Source: CAYQUL01 sp964568925
GTDB taxonomy: Bacteria > Patescibacteriota > Microgenomatia > UBA8517
Assembly: GCA_964568925.1 (NCBI GenBank)
Contig: CAZMSJ010000001.1
Coordinates: forward strand, 83,284 to 147,283
DNA length: 64,000 bases
Reading direction: 5' to 3'
A program made the position numbers and the translations under genes. Under the pieces are notes generated by a model. That model was not told where the DNA came from. It saw only the letters and a program-made list of their open reading frames with translations, and did no database searches. Shown here piece by piece: positions 49,946-59,205 of the stretch; the first letter of the stretch is position 1, and the number at the start of each line of letters is the position of its first letter.

Positions 49946-51220
49946 TTACTGTCTGCTCTGGAGTAGTGTCAGTTTCTCTTTATACTCTTCAATTTCTTTT
50001 TTCAGTTCTGTCATTTTCAGTTCTCGACCAATCATTGCTTCATTCATTTCAGACAAATATCTATTTGTCTCTTCATACTTAACCGTAATTTGTTTCAGTC
50101 TTGTGATATCAGATTCAACTGCAATGAATTTGACCACTTGGTCATTTTCTAAAATAGGGGTGACCTCAATGTGAAGCCAGATCGGGTCACCATTTTTTTT
50201 GTAGTTTAGTATCTCAACAAAGAAAGGTTTTTTCTCCTTTATCCCATCAATGAAACGCTTTGTGTCCCTTGGGTCAGTATCTTTTCCTGTTAAGATTTCT
50301 TCTCGTCGGTGCCCCACAACGTCCCCAAGTTCATATCCAGTGTTTTTTGAAAAACTTTCATTAATCCAGGTTATTTCACCTTTTTCATTGGCAATTGTTA
50401 CCCCAGAAATTGTTTTGTCTGCAACGATAGACATTTCTTCGAGTCTTGTTTTTGTTCTTTCTAGATCATCAATTTTTTTGTTTGCTTCTTTCAAACCTTC
50501 GGTTGCCTCCTGGTGAGTTGCAAGGATTGACCAAGGGTATCGTGTTTCAATTTGAAACCCTCTTCCTTTCTTTTCAATCTGGATGTAGAGATACGCAATT
50601 GGAATAATTAATAACGAAAGGACAATTCTCACGATATAGTCAGTCAGCAAAATTGTAAGCATTGCAGGGGTTCCCCAAAAGGCGCCAAGGACAAAGATTG
50701 TCGTATCAAGAAGGTTTACCCCCAAGAAGACGAAGGCAATTTTTGCCATAATCCAAGAACTGTTTTTACTCATGAAGCTCCAGAGGAATGTTATGAAATA
50801 AAAGTCTGCAACTACTGCAATAGTTGAGAATATATGGTTTTGAAACCAACTGGTATTTAGTTGAAAATATGAAGGAAAGATTCCTGTCAAAGAGAGGGCA
50901 ATGACACTAAAAGCATAGAGAGCTTCTCCTGTTAGTAATCCATAAAAGAGTTTTCGTGTCTGAGCTGGCCCATCAAACAAGAAGATGAGGAATAGTCCGA
51001 ACAAAATTGATGGGAAGAATACGATTGATGAAATAAAGATTGGGTATCCTTGAAAAAAGGTAATACTGCCTACATCTGAAAGCCATTGAACAATGACCAT
51101 CACTGAAGTAAGAAAAACGATCAAGTACCCAGTTCCTGTTTTTTCTTGGTATCGGTGAATAAGCCCCACAACAAACAAGAGAACAAATATCTGAAGTATG
51201 ACTAAGGCAGGAGCAATCAT
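49946..51220 (-). CDS. Multi-helix membrane PAS sensor without kinase domain
   Basis: A 424-residue protein. Seven hydrophobic segments in 1-230, a coiled coil, one PAS domain at about 260-375 (VTIANEKGEITWINESFSKNTGYELGDVVGHRREEIL) and a C-terminal coiled coil with MIGRELKMTELKKEI. There is no histidine-kinase, GGDEF or EAL domain, so it must pass its signal to a partner. The same MxGRELKMxELK tail occurs in the FNR-PAS protein at 60.0 kb. Confidence 0.82.
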   Translation of the reverse strand: MIAPALVILQIFVLLFVVGLIHRYQEKTGTGYLIVFLTSVMVIVQWLSDVGSITFFQGYPIFISSIVFFPSILFGLFLIFLFDGPAQTRKLFYGLLTGEALYAFSVIALSLTGIFPSYFQLNTSWFQNHIFSTIAVVADFYFITFLWSFMSKNSSWIMAKIAFVFLGVNLLDTTIFVLGAFWGTPAMLTILLTDYIVRIVLSLLIIPIAYLYIQIEKKGRGFQIETRYPWSILATHQEATEGLKEANKKIDDLERTKTRLEEMSIVADKTISGVTIANEKGEITWINESFSKNTGYELGDVVGHRREEILTGKDTDPRDTKRFIDGIKEKKPFFVEILNYKKNGDPIWLHIEVTPILENDQVVKFIAVESDITRLKQITVKYEETNRYLSEMNEAMIGRELKMTELKKEIEEYKEKLTLLQSRQ

Positions 51221-51277
51221 ACTTTAATACTAGAACTCTTTTGGGTCTTTTACAAAGTGAACAAAGAAGGAAGAGCG

Positions 51278-51751
51278 TTATTCTTGGTTATACGCTTGAT
51301 AGAGGAGTGCTTCGTCAATTTTTACCATTTGAAGCATCGCTTGCATAACTCGTCCTGACTTTTTCGGATCAGGATCACTCATTAGTTTTCCTAGCGATTT
51401 TGGAATAATCTGCCAGGTTAAACCAAACTTGTCTGTTATCCACCCACACTGCAGTGGTTTGCCACCTTCAGCCAGCTTGTTCCAAAGGAAGTCAACTTCA
51501 GCCTGGTCTTCACAATGAACAAAAAAGGAAATAGCTTCGTTCATTTTGTAATGTGGGCCCCCGTCAATGGCCATGAACTCAACACCATCAAGTACAAATG
51601 AAGCAGTTAGCACTTTACCTTTCATTTCAGGAACTTCGTCACCATAGCGAGCAATCATATGTATCTTTGAATTTTTAAACAGACTTACATAAAAGGTGAC
51701 TGCTTCTTCTGCTTGGCCGTCAAACCAAAGGAATGGAGAAATTTTCTGCAT
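51278..51751 (-). CDS. VOC-family (PhnB-like) protein
   Basis: A 157-residue protein. ATG 51751 (MQKISPFLWFDGQAEEAV) matches usual family starts; 51766 and 51856 are possible longer starts, the last overlapping the divergent gene's promoter. EAISFFVHCEDQ and LQCGWITDKFGLTWQIIPKSLG are the conserved blocks of the 3-demethylubiquinone-methyltransferase-like VOC set. Divergent from a DUF1801 gene. Confidence 0.8.
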   Translation of the reverse strand: MQKISPFLWFDGQAEEAVTFYVSLFKNSKIHMIARYGDEVPEMKGKVLTASFVLDGVEFMAIDGGPHYKMNEAISFFVHCEDQAEVDFLWNKLAEGGKPLQCGWITDKFGLTWQIIPKSLGKLMSDPDPKKSGRVMQAMLQMVKIDEALLYQAYNQE

Positions 51752-51829
51752 CACCCATTGTCTCATGATTTCGCGATAAAGGCGAGAAAGAAAAGTGCTT
51801 GTTTCTTTGCTAAAATATGGGTAATTGTC

Positions 51830-52189
51830 ATGAAAGAATATAAAACGATTGACCAATACTTGAAACAGTTTTCTCCAGAGGTCGCCTCAAAGCTCACTGC
51901 ATTACGAGAAATGATTGCTGACACGGTGCCTGAAGCTACAGAGGCGATTCGCTACGGTCTTCCAACCTTTCAATTGAACGGAAATCTTATTCATTTTGGA
52001 GGATATAAAACTCATATTGGAGTGTACCCAGCACCTTCGGGTATTGAAGCATTTGAAAAAGAGCTTACTCCGTATCAGAAGGGGAAAGGAACACTTCAGT
52101 TTCCTTTGGACAAAGATCTTCCATTGTCATTAATTAAGAAAATTGTTCTCTTTCGAGTCAAAGAAAACCTCGCAAAGGGGAAAAAGTGA
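51830..52189 (+). CDS. DUF1801-family protein (YdhG-like)
   Basis: A 119-residue protein from ATG 51830, behind TGCTAAAAT. TIDQYLKQFSPEVASKLTALREMI, EAIRYGLPTFQLNGNLIHFGGYKTHIGVYP and LKKGKGTLQFPLDKDLP-like PYQKGKGTLQFP fit DUF1801. An in-frame ATG at 51713 lies ahead of the promoter. Confidence 0.88.
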   Translation: MKEYKTIDQYLKQFSPEVASKLTALREMIADTVPEATEAIRYGLPTFQLNGNLIHFGGYKTHIGVYPAPSGIEAFEKELTPYQKGKGTLQFPLDKDLPLSLIKKIVLFRVKENLAKGKK

Positions 52190-52193
52190 AGGC

Positions 52194-52577
52194 TTAAATG
52201 TGGTCTTCGTGGTCAGCTTCAGCGTCTGCTTTCGTTTTGTGTACCGTTTGATCTTTGTGATGGGCTGGTGAGTATATGGTATAGATTTTTACTGGGTTGT
52301 TTGAAGATGTATTTACCACATTATGTGCTGTTCCCGCAGGGATAATAAAAGCGTCACCCTCGTGTACTTCATGGGTAACTTCACCAAGTGTTAGTTTTGC
52401 GTCACCTTTTTCAATTCTAATAAATTGATCAACAATTTCATGTGTTTCAAGTCCAATGTCTTCAAGGGGATTAAGGTGCATCACTACAAGTTGTGCATGT
52501 TGACCAGTATAGAGAACTTTTCGGAAGTTTTCATTCTCAAGTGTCTCTTTTTCTATGTTTCCTATAAAGCCATTCAT
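52194..52577 (-). CDS. Cupin-domain protein
   Basis: A 127-residue protein. LETHEIVDQFIRIEKGDAKLTLGEVTHEVHEGDAFIIPAGTAHNVVN carries both cupin motifs (H, E and the PxGxxHxxxN end). ATG 52577 follows TATACT by 14 nt, which excludes an in-frame start at 52622. C-terminus rich in His, Asp and Glu. Likely a metal-binding sugar-isomerase-like fold; substrate unknown. Confidence 0.88.
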   Translation of the reverse strand: MNGFIGNIEKETLENENFRKVLYTGQHAQLVVMHLNPLEDIGLETHEIVDQFIRIEKGDAKLTLGEVTHEVHEGDAFIIPAGTAHNVVNTSSNNPVKIYTIYSPAHHKDQTVHKTKADAEADHEDHI

Positions 52578-52602
52578 ATCTGTTTGGAGTATACACCTTA
52601 TC

Positions 52603-53004
52603 CTAGAGATCCGTTCTCTCAATCGCGTTTCCCTCGAGATCAGACACTTTTTTGAGCATGATTGTTTGGTATTCTCTTAATTTCTCTTGAACGACGGGTT
52701 TTGTAGTTTCGTTTTCTTCTTCAAAAAGTGAAAGAAGCTCTTCATAGACATGAGCTGTCATTTCCTTGCCTGCGTCACTTTCGCTACGCATCTCTATTGA
52801 GAGAAGGATATATTCAGAAGAAATGATCTGGAGTTCTTCAGTGATCAAACTATCAGTTTCTTGATGTACAAGTTGTTCAAGGATACTTATCACCCGTCTA
52901 CTTACGTAATATTCAAAGGCTGGGTTACCTGGCGTAAGTTCAGGAGGGAAGGCAGAGTCAAAGATAGGAGGGATTATTTGTCTTTCGGTGACCAGTCTCT
53001 CCAT
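52603..53004 (-). CDS. Hypothetical helical protein
   Basis: A 133-residue protein, strongly acidic, helical from about 30 to 120, with EELQIISSEYILLSIEMRSESDAGKEM. No signal, metal site or membrane segment. TATATT lies about 10 nt before ATG 53004. Not recognised. Confidence 0.55.
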   Translation of the reverse strand: MERLVTERQIIPPIFDSAFPPELTPGNPAFEYYVSRRVISILEQLVHQETDSLITEELQIISSEYILLSIEMRSESDAGKEMTAHVYEELLSLFEEENETTKPVVQEKLREYQTIMLKKVSDLEGNAIERTDL

Positions 53005-53052
53005 ACGACGAATATAGTCTCTCAGTAAGGTTCTTACAAGTTTTTTCTATAC

Positions 53053-53080
53053 AAAAATCCCTGGGTGTTTTAACCCAGGG
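53053..53080 (-). terminator. Terminator of the DUF5680-like gene
   Basis: Minus strand CCCTGGG/CCCAGGG stem with an 8-nt loop and ATTTTTG. Confidence 0.75.
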
Positions 53081-53087
53081 AAAACAA

Positions 53088-53729
53088 CTACCACATCCAG
53101 TGACACTGGTATGTATGTTTACCTAAACTTTTCTTACCAGAAAATACTTCTTCCACTCCACTTGCAGACTGAAAGGTGTTACTTTCTAGTCTGTTTTGAT
53201 AGACGAGATTTTTGTGAGTAGTATCTGGTATCCCTCTCCCTCCAAAAAACTGTTTTGTCTCATACGCATGCAAAAGCGCTGAAAGAACGACTGGTAACGC
53301 TTCCTGCTGGTAATACCCTTCATAGGTCATCGCCCACAAGAGCGTCTCACCAAAATAGATATGAGTAGAACCCATTGATCTGCTTTCCCCTGATGTCTTG
53401 TACCAATGATCAATCAGCTTCATGAGCCCTCGTTGATAGGGGATCATCTCATACCCTGGCAGAAAGCCTGGAATTGCTGTCGTACTTACCACCCAGCCTT
53501 GTCTCATTGCTTCAAAAAAGAAGTCTTGAACATCAGCTAATTGTGGACGACAGGTACTGTTGATATTCAGTTTCCTTTTGCAAAATGGACAGACTTTTAT
53601 CTCAGGGGAGTTTTCAATGCCACTTCCTTCAATTTTCTCAACAAAACGACTGACATTAAATGTGTTAGTCAGATGGTGGATAATTTGAGTTCCACAGGTG
53701 CGACAAAGGCGCTTTTCAGTCTTTCCCAT
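53088..53729 (-). CDS. Zinc-finger and DUF5680-like protein
   Basis: A 213-residue protein. The N-terminal 60 residues have CRTCG and CPFCKRK, a CxxC pair set. The C-terminal part GYEMIPYQRGLMKLIDHWYKTSGESRSMGSTHIYFGETLLWAMTYEGYYQQEA fits DUF5680 (YxDxxxGxxxFxGEExVWxxxYxGxY). Function unknown. Confidence 0.72.
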   Translation of the reverse strand: MGKTEKRLCRTCGTQIIHHLTNTFNVSRFVEKIEGSGIENSPEIKVCPFCKRKLNINSTCRPQLADVQDFFFEAMRQGWVVSTTAIPGFLPGYEMIPYQRGLMKLIDHWYKTSGESRSMGSTHIYFGETLLWAMTYEGYYQQEALPVVLSALLHAYETKQFFGGRGIPDTTHKNLVYQNRLESNTFQSASGVEEVFSGKKSLGKHTYQCHWMW

Positions 53730-53826
53730 TGGTGTAACCCCTTGTTTTTGTGTATAAGAAAGCCCTAACAGTAGGCATTATATCAAAAATATGGGTAAAA
53801 TCCTATAAATTCTGAAACTGTGTGTC

Positions 53827-54408
53827 TTACATTCCCATCTGCCACTTTTTAATTGCCTGTGATGGGTAGAGAAGCATAATAATATTAAGTGTTAAGTTAT
53901 CTCGGATAAGAAGTCCCACACCAACCTCCATAAGAATGATTAATGAAACCACAGCCCAAACAGGGAGTCTTTTTGCAAGATAGAAGCCTAAAACCATAGC
54001 TAAAATATCAAAACTAGAGTTAATGATACTGTCTCCATAATAGTCGAGAGACATGGTTGTTGTTCTGTATCGATTGATAATAAAGCTACTGTTTTCAATA
54101 AGCTCCCATCCTGTTTCAATTCCCAATGCAAGGATAAATGATTGGAAGAGTGTTATCTTTTTTGAAAGAAATCGACCTAAATAGAAGAATGCAAAACCAT
54201 GAATGATGTGAGAGAAGGTATACCAGTCTGTTAAGTGTTGAGAATTCTCACTGGTCATAACTGCACTTTGCCAAACCTTGATGTACCCACATTTGCAGAT
54301 GATTACACGGCCAAAACGGTACTCAGCTATGAATGTAACAATGAGCCCTGCAACTGTTGCAAATACATATGACAACACGTTTGTTTTCTTTTGTGTTTTT
54401 CTTTTCAT
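53827..54408 (-). CDS. UPF0314 (DUF2585)-like membrane protein
   Basis: A 193-residue protein with about five helices. IICKCGYIKVWQSAVMTSENSQHLTDWYTFSHIIHGFAFFYLG is the family hallmark and GIETGWELIENSSFIINRYR follows. Conserved His and Cys suggest metal or redox use; activity unknown. Confidence 0.85.
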   Translation of the reverse strand: MKRKTQKKTNVLSYVFATVAGLIVTFIAEYRFGRVIICKCGYIKVWQSAVMTSENSQHLTDWYTFSHIIHGFAFFYLGRFLSKKITLFQSFILALGIETGWELIENSSFIINRYRTTTMSLDYYGDSIINSSFDILAMVLGFYLAKRLPVWAVVSLIILMEVGVGLLIRDNLTLNIIMLLYPSQAIKKWQMGM

Positions 54409-54470
54409 ACAAAGAGTACTTAATCCTAACAGTGGAGAGGTGTTTGTTGAAAGCAGATCTTTAGATCACA

Positions 54471-54498
54471 AAAAAATACCTGGCTTAACGCCAGGTAT
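54471..54498 (-). terminator. Terminator of the SDR gene
   Basis: Minus strand TACCTGGC/GCCAGGTA stem followed by TTTTTT. Confidence 0.75.
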
Positions 54499-54510
54499 AT
54501 GTCTACGAAT

Positions 54511-55179
54511 TTAACGGAGATTGTAGCCGCCATCCATCATCACAGATGTGATCGGGTATGGGCTCTCAATGAGTGACCATACTTGATGTGCTACATCAGT
54601 ATCATCAATGATGCGAACCATAGATGTCCAATATCGGCTCTTGGCTTCTTCAGTCATTCCATTTAGTTCTCTTGTATTAACAAGAGCTAATAACAAACTT
54701 GTAATCCAGACCTTTCCATTTTTGCCGTAGTTTGGGTTAGAGTTCACGGATTTTGCCCAGTTATCCATATAGGCAAAGGCGGCACTATAGTGTGGTGCTT
54801 CGACCAAGCCATGGATTGAACACTGACCTAAGATGTTGATGATCCTACCATCTTCAACCAGTCGTTGGGTAGCTAAGCTCATAAACCGAATATGTCCGGC
54901 GAGCAACTTCAATGCCTGATTGGCCTGATCGATATTCATTGGATCAGCTGTCAGGAACGGGAAGGATGACATCACGACGGCATCTATTCTGCGATTACCT
55001 AATTTCTTGAAAAATGACTTAATTGAATCATCGTCACTCAGGTCACACAAGTGAATCTCATGCCCTTGTCCAAGGGTTGAAAAGTGTGTTCCGATTGTGC
55101 TCCAACCACGGTCCATTCCTTCGAAAATGATAGATTTACCAATATCCGAGCTGCTGCCTGCAACTAGTAGTGTTTTCAC
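54511..55179 (-). CDS. Short-chain dehydrogenase-like protein
   Basis: A 222-residue Rossmann protein: LLVAGSSSDIGKSIIFEG (GxxxDIG cofactor loop), DAVVMSSFPF in place of the usual NNAG, IINILGQCSIHG, and APHYSAAFAYMDNWAKSV as the active-site region with YxxxxA(x)M instead of YxxxK, so catalysis may be altered. C-terminus TSVMMDGGYNLR. GTG start, with ACGGAG 8 nt ahead. Confidence 0.78.
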   Translation of the reverse strand: MKTLLVAGSSSDIGKSIIFEGMDRGWSTIGTHFSTLGQGHEIHLCDLSDDDSIKSFFKKLGNRRIDAVVMSSFPFLTADPMNIDQANQALKLLAGHIRFMSLATQRLVEDGRIINILGQCSIHGLVEAPHYSAAFAYMDNWAKSVNSNPNYGKNGKVWITSLLLALVNTRELNGMTEEAKSRYWTSMVRIIDDTDVAHQVWSLIESPYPITSVMMDGGYNLR

Positions 55180-55279
55180 AAAGAACTCCGTTTAGATTAT
55201 GTTAAATGCTACCTATAATACACCAATGTATGGTCGAAATCAAGTTTTGAAGTAATCTCTTCGTATGGTAGTATTTCCT

Positions 55280-55816
55280 ATGGATAAAAACATAGCAGTT
55301 TCCTGTCTTCACGACGATCTTTTGAATGCACACACAAATTTTTTGCAAACGATGGAAGGGGTAACAAATGAGGTAGCCGCCTTTAAGCCAACAGGTACAG
55401 CCAACCCAATTGCAGGTACCTTTGCACATCTTGTCTTTTCAGAAGACTTTTTCACTCAAGGATTTTTAAAGAAAGATAAGCCACTCTTTGAGACTGAATG
55501 GAAAGACAAAACAGGTATTAGTGAATTGCAGCCAACCGAATGGGTAACTGCGTACCCTGCGTGGCTCAAGAGTGTAACTGTCGATATGCCACAAGCTTTG
55601 GAGTACACAAAAGCTGTTTTTGCAGCTACTGAAGCATTTGTTGCAGGGCTTGTTGATGCTGATTTAGAAAAATCAGTTGATATGAGTATGTTTGGAATGG
55701 GTGAGAAAAAAGTAGGGAATTTCATTGGGAGTATGATTACTGGTCACGCCAACAACATCATGGGTGAGATTTCTGTTTTGAAAGGAATACAGGGCCTCAA
55801 AGGATATCCATTCTAA
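55280..55816 (+). CDS. DinB-like four-helix protein
   Basis: A 178-residue protein. CLHDDLLNAHTNFLQTMEGVT, PIAGTFAHLVFSEDFFTQGFL and SMITGHANNIMGEISVLKGIQG give three His positions in a DinB/YfiT-like metal site. ATG 55280 lies behind TAGTAT. Thiol-dependent or hydrolase activity is possible; unproven. Confidence 0.75.
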   Translation: MDKNIAVSCLHDDLLNAHTNFLQTMEGVTNEVAAFKPTGTANPIAGTFAHLVFSEDFFTQGFLKKDKPLFETEWKDKTGISELQPTEWVTAYPAWLKSVTVDMPQALEYTKAVFAATEAFVAGLVDADLEKSVDMSMFGMGEKKVGNFIGSMITGHANNIMGEISVLKGIQGLKGYPF

Positions 55817-55860
55817 AGTCTTCTTTGTTTTCTTCTTCTGTTTGTTGCTACAATGAATCT

Positions 55861-56412
55861 ATGAAGAAAGTTCTTCTCTTAGTTGTTATTGTTCTTGGAG
55901 GAATCTTTATTATGTCACTTGGAAATCCATTCTCTCGGGTAGCTTCAATAGGGGGATCTGGGGATGTACTGAATAAAGAACGTGATTATCGAGATCCGGC
56001 ACACTTTAAACTGGATGGAGTACAAATGCCAACAATTGGCGTAACAAAAGAAGCTGACATATATACCTTATTTGGAAGTGATTTTGATCGACGACTAACC
56101 TTTAAAACACCTCGTGAGAAAACGATTAATGGGACTACTTTTAGTTTTAATAAAATAATTGCCTATCAGGATTACACCTATGTGTTATCAAATGAAACAA
56201 AGAATGGGGAAGAAGTTCGAACAGGAGAGCCAGTAGGCCGTGATGAAGCAGTTATTTACCTCCTTGAAGGAGAGGTCCGTTTTTATGCAGTACGCAAACA
56301 AGTGAAAGAGGGAACGGACTATGTATCAGTGAGCCCATCTGAAAATCTTGATGAATCAGGAGATGTGTGGCCAAACTCCATGGCTGACATTGCAGACTAC
56401 CGTTCACAATAA
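55861..56412 (+). CDS. Exported protein of unknown function
   Basis: A 183-residue protein with an N-terminal signal anchor (KKVLLLVVIVLGGIFIMSLG) and a soluble outside domain (DIYTLFGSDFDRRLTFKTPREKTINGTTF). TACAAT ends 7 nt before ATG 55861. Its stop overlaps the convergent VOC gene by a few bases. Not recognised. Confidence 0.6.
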   Translation: MKKVLLLVVIVLGGIFIMSLGNPFSRVASIGGSGDVLNKERDYRDPAHFKLDGVQMPTIGVTKEADIYTLFGSDFDRRLTFKTPREKTINGTTFSFNKIIAYQDYTYVLSNETKNGEEVRTGEPVGRDEAVIYLLEGEVRFYAVRKQVKEGTDYVSVSPSENLDESGDVWPNSMADIADYRSQ

Positions 56413-57223
56413 AAAATAAGTGTGGTGCCCCACGGGTCTTTTAACGTAATAGTTTGTTCTTCCTCTTCATACGAAATGTTGTTCTTTATTAGTCTGTCAG
56501 TTAGAAGTGCATATTCACTTTCAGAGATTCCCATCTGAAACGAGTGGAGTCCTACGCTTGCTTCTCGTTTTGAAGCGCCAAAACTCTCCCATGTATTTAA
56601 ACCCAAATGGTGATGGTATCTATCGACTGAAACAAAAAGTGCTTGTGGTAGTTCTGCTGTAATTTCAAAACCGAGTATGTCTACATAGAACTGCTTTGCA
56701 AGGTTAATATCACCAACCTTCAAATGCATGTGCCCAATTTTTTTGCTTGGGCTCTCATCCTCACGTGACAAGTGAAGTTCTATATACTCTCCAGGATCAA
56801 TGTATGTGGTTCCCATGACAACCTGCCTGTTTACCCATTCCCATATTGATTTATCACGGTCCCAATATAATTCAATGCCGTTTCCTTCAGGGTCCTGCAG
56901 GTAAAAAGCTTCACTGACCAAGTGATCTGCGCTTCCTGTAAAAAGGTGTGGAGTTTGTTCAAATACACGAAGAAGTGTTTTCGCTAAATGCTTTTGAGAT
57001 GCAAACAAAATTGCAAAATGATATAAGCCAGTAGAACCCTGTTTTTGTACAGGGAGTGATTGATCTTCAATGAGGACTAGAAGTGGGGTAGTATCTGTCC
57101 CAAGTTTTTTTTTACTCCTTGGTCTTTTAGTATCGCAAGACCAATTGTTGATGTGTAAAACTGTACCATTTTCTTCATGTCCCGTACGTGGAGTGTAACG
57201 GTGTGTATCGTAAGTCCTTTCAT
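56397..57223 (-). pseudogene. Two-domain VOC dioxygenase-like gene with frameshift at an A9 run
   Basis: ATG 57223 opens MKGLTIHTVTLHVRDMKKMVQFYTSTIGLAIL, the normal N-terminus of a CatE/glyoxalase-type protein, but the frame breaks at nine T on the plus strand (57105-57113; A9 in the mRNA). One added A restores KKKLGTDTTPLLVLIED and the full second half (GHMHLKVGDINLAKQFYVDILGFE, HHHLGLNTWESFGA, metal-type His). A TATACT -10 lies 8 nt ahead of the start. Could be real decay, sequencing error or transcriptional slippage. Confidence 0.75.
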
Positions 57224-57295
57224 ATGTGTCAAGTATATCGCACGGGGGTACCTGATCTATCAGAAGTAGTTGAAAACATATACACTGAGTGCACG

Positions 57296-58300
57296 ATGGC
57301 ACAAGTCCATTACACAAAAGAGGAAAGCCTCCAATGGAAACGCTTAAAGCAGGGGGATATGTATCGATATGTTGATGAGAACGGTGATGCATTATCTAAA
57401 AAAGAGAGAGATCGAGTACTCTCGTTAGTAATTCCTCCCGCATGGAAGTCTGTTGCCATTTCTTCAGATCCATATGGCCATATTCAAGCAGTTGGTGTTG
57501 ATGCAAAGGGGCGAAAACAATACATATACCACTCTGATTGGGTAAAAAAGAGCCAGCAGAAAAAGTTTGATCAAATGATTGCCTTTGGTGAAAGCCTTCC
57601 AGCTCTAAGAGAGGCAATGGACTCGCATATGAGAGAACATTCATTAAGTCGTGATCGGGTTACTGCTACTGTTGTTTGGCTCCTTGAACACACCTTTATT
57701 CGTGTCGGAAACAAAGCGTATGCAGATGAAAATAAATCATACGGGTTAACTACCATGAGAGAAAAACACGTGGAGGTTGATGGAAATACTATTTCTTTTT
57801 CCTTCAAAGGGAAAAGTGGTGTCTATCATGAGTTAGCGATAACTCACCCACGAATTGCTCGTACAGTTCGCTCGTGTCTTGAGTTACCAGGGTATGAGCT
57901 GTTCCAGTATCTTGATGTAGATCACAACCGGCAGACGGTTGATTCATCTGATGTAAATGCATATCTCCAAAAATATACTGGTGCAGACTTTTCGGCAAAA
58001 GATTTTCGAACCTGGGGAGGAAGTGTTTTAGCTGGAGATGATTTATATAAACGGGGAAATGCCGAAAATGAAAAGGCACGTAAAACGAATATTTCACAAG
58101 CTGTTGCTTCAGTTGCAAAACACTTAGGAAACACCAAAACGGTTTGTCGTACCTACTATATTCATCCCACTGTCATTAACACCTACGAAAGGGAGATATT
58201 AGTTCCACATTTTGAAAAGTCATATAGTCAAAAAAACACAAAAAAAGAGGGGCTTACTAATGAAGAGAGAGCGCTTCTTTCACTTCTGAAAAACTACTGA
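57296..58300 (+). CDS. DNA topoisomerase IB
   Basis: A 334-residue poxvirus-type type IB enzyme. RVGNKAYADENKSYGLTTMREKHV carries the first catalytic Arg, then KGKSGVYH (Lys), FRTWGGSVLAG (Arg), and a C-terminal YYIHPTVINTYE with the nucleophilic Tyr. ATG 57296 lies behind TATACAC. It relaxes supercoils by nicking and rejoining one strand. Divergent from the VOC gene, with overlapping control regions. Confidence 0.92.
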   Translation: MAQVHYTKEESLQWKRLKQGDMYRYVDENGDALSKKERDRVLSLVIPPAWKSVAISSDPYGHIQAVGVDAKGRKQYIYHSDWVKKSQQKKFDQMIAFGESLPALREAMDSHMREHSLSRDRVTATVVWLLEHTFIRVGNKAYADENKSYGLTTMREKHVEVDGNTISFSFKGKSGVYHELAITHPRIARTVRSCLELPGYELFQYLDVDHNRQTVDSSDVNAYLQKYTGADFSAKDFRTWGGSVLAGDDLYKRGNAENEKARKTNISQAVASVAKHLGNTKTVCRTYYIHPTVINTYEREILVPHFEKSYSQKNTKKEGLTNEERALLSLLKNY

Positions 58301-58363
58301 CCACAATCAATTGTAGTGGCATTGATATTGCTTTTGTTCCCTTTGGTATACTGTGACCTCTCT

Positions 58364-58678
58364 ATGCAAAGCACTTCATTTCGAGAACAAGTTTACGAAT
58401 TGGCAAAGAAAATTCCGGTGGGCAAGGTTGCTACCTATGGTCAATTAGCCCGTTTGTCAGGACGGCCAAAGGCTTCACGCGCAATCGGTCTTTTTATGCG
58501 AACGAATCCAAATGCACCAGTTACCCCATGTCATCGAGTTGTGTCGTCTTCTGGTGCTTTAACGGGATATTCGGCTGAAGGGGGAGTTGTGAAGAAAAGA
58601 CTCATGCTTGAAAAAGAAGGAGTTTTGTTTGTCGGAGACAAAGTAAATTTAGATGTTTCTCAGTGGGACGGTAAATAA
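58364..58678 (+). CDS. Ogt/MGMT-type DNA-repair methyltransferase domain
   Basis: A 104-residue protein that is only the DNA-binding and active-site domain. FREQVYELAKKIPVGKVATYGQLARLSG and RAIGLFMRTNPNAPVTPCHRVV; the reactive Cys56 of PCHRV is present, so this is an alkyl-accepting protein, not a Cys-less ATL. TATACT ends about 11 nt before ATG 58364. Behind topoisomerase IB, 63 bp away. Confidence 0.9.
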   Translation: MQSTSFREQVYELAKKIPVGKVATYGQLARLSGRPKASRAIGLFMRTNPNAPVTPCHRVVSSSGALTGYSAEGGVVKKRLMLEKEGVLFVGDKVNLDVSQWDGK

Positions 58679-58690
58679 CCTATTTTCCAC

Positions 58691-58717
58691 AAAAAAGAGG
58701 CGATGCACGCCTCTTTG
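58691..58717 (-). terminator. Rho-independent terminator
   Basis: AAAGAGGCG/CGCCTCTTT stem; U-run TTTTTT on the minus strand. Confidence 0.75.
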
Positions 58718-58723
58718 TGTATC

Positions 58724-59107
58724 CTAATCCTGCCAGTCCTTCATTACTTTCCACAATCTGTGGTTGATAATGTTCTTTCTTTCTACTTCTGTTATGTAAC
58801 TGCCATCAAGATGGAGGTAATAATGACCTTCTTTTGCTTTGATTGCAGTCAAACAAGACGTGAGCTCTTCCTCTGTTGTATGCTCACCAATTGCATAGCC
58901 AATAATCTCTTGCGATATTGAATCTTTCAAAGTGTAGATGTGTTGACATCGGTTTGCTTTTGCAATTTCGACGCCAAAGTCACTATTTGCCTTCACAACT
59001 TGGCCAATAATAATCCCAGCAGACTCATGCAGGATTGCAAAAATTGGGTAGCCCTTTCGTCCAGTCCCTGTGTTAAAGAAACCTAACACAAATTTTTCAC
59101 TGATCAA
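58724..59107 (-). CDS. Hypothetical protein with TTG start
   Basis: A 127-residue soluble protein. AAAGGAGG about 6 nt ahead fixes TTG 59107. Mixed alpha/beta with IGYAIGEHTTEEELTSCLTAIKAKEG and HYYLHLDGSYITE. Not recognised. Confidence 0.6.
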   Translation of the reverse strand: MISEKFVLGFFNTGTGRKGYPIFAILHESAGIIIGQVVKANSDFGVEIAKANRCQHIYTLKDSISQEIIGYAIGEHTTEEELTSCLTAIKAKEGHYYLHLDGSYITEVERKNIINHRLWKVMKDWQD

Positions 59108-59205
59108 CGCAAACCTCCTTTGTGGTTTGAAAACGCAAGTATATCCGATATTTTGTAAAAAAAGAAATTTTTAACCTAAGCTCACTCATACTGTATAGTA
59201 AAGGA

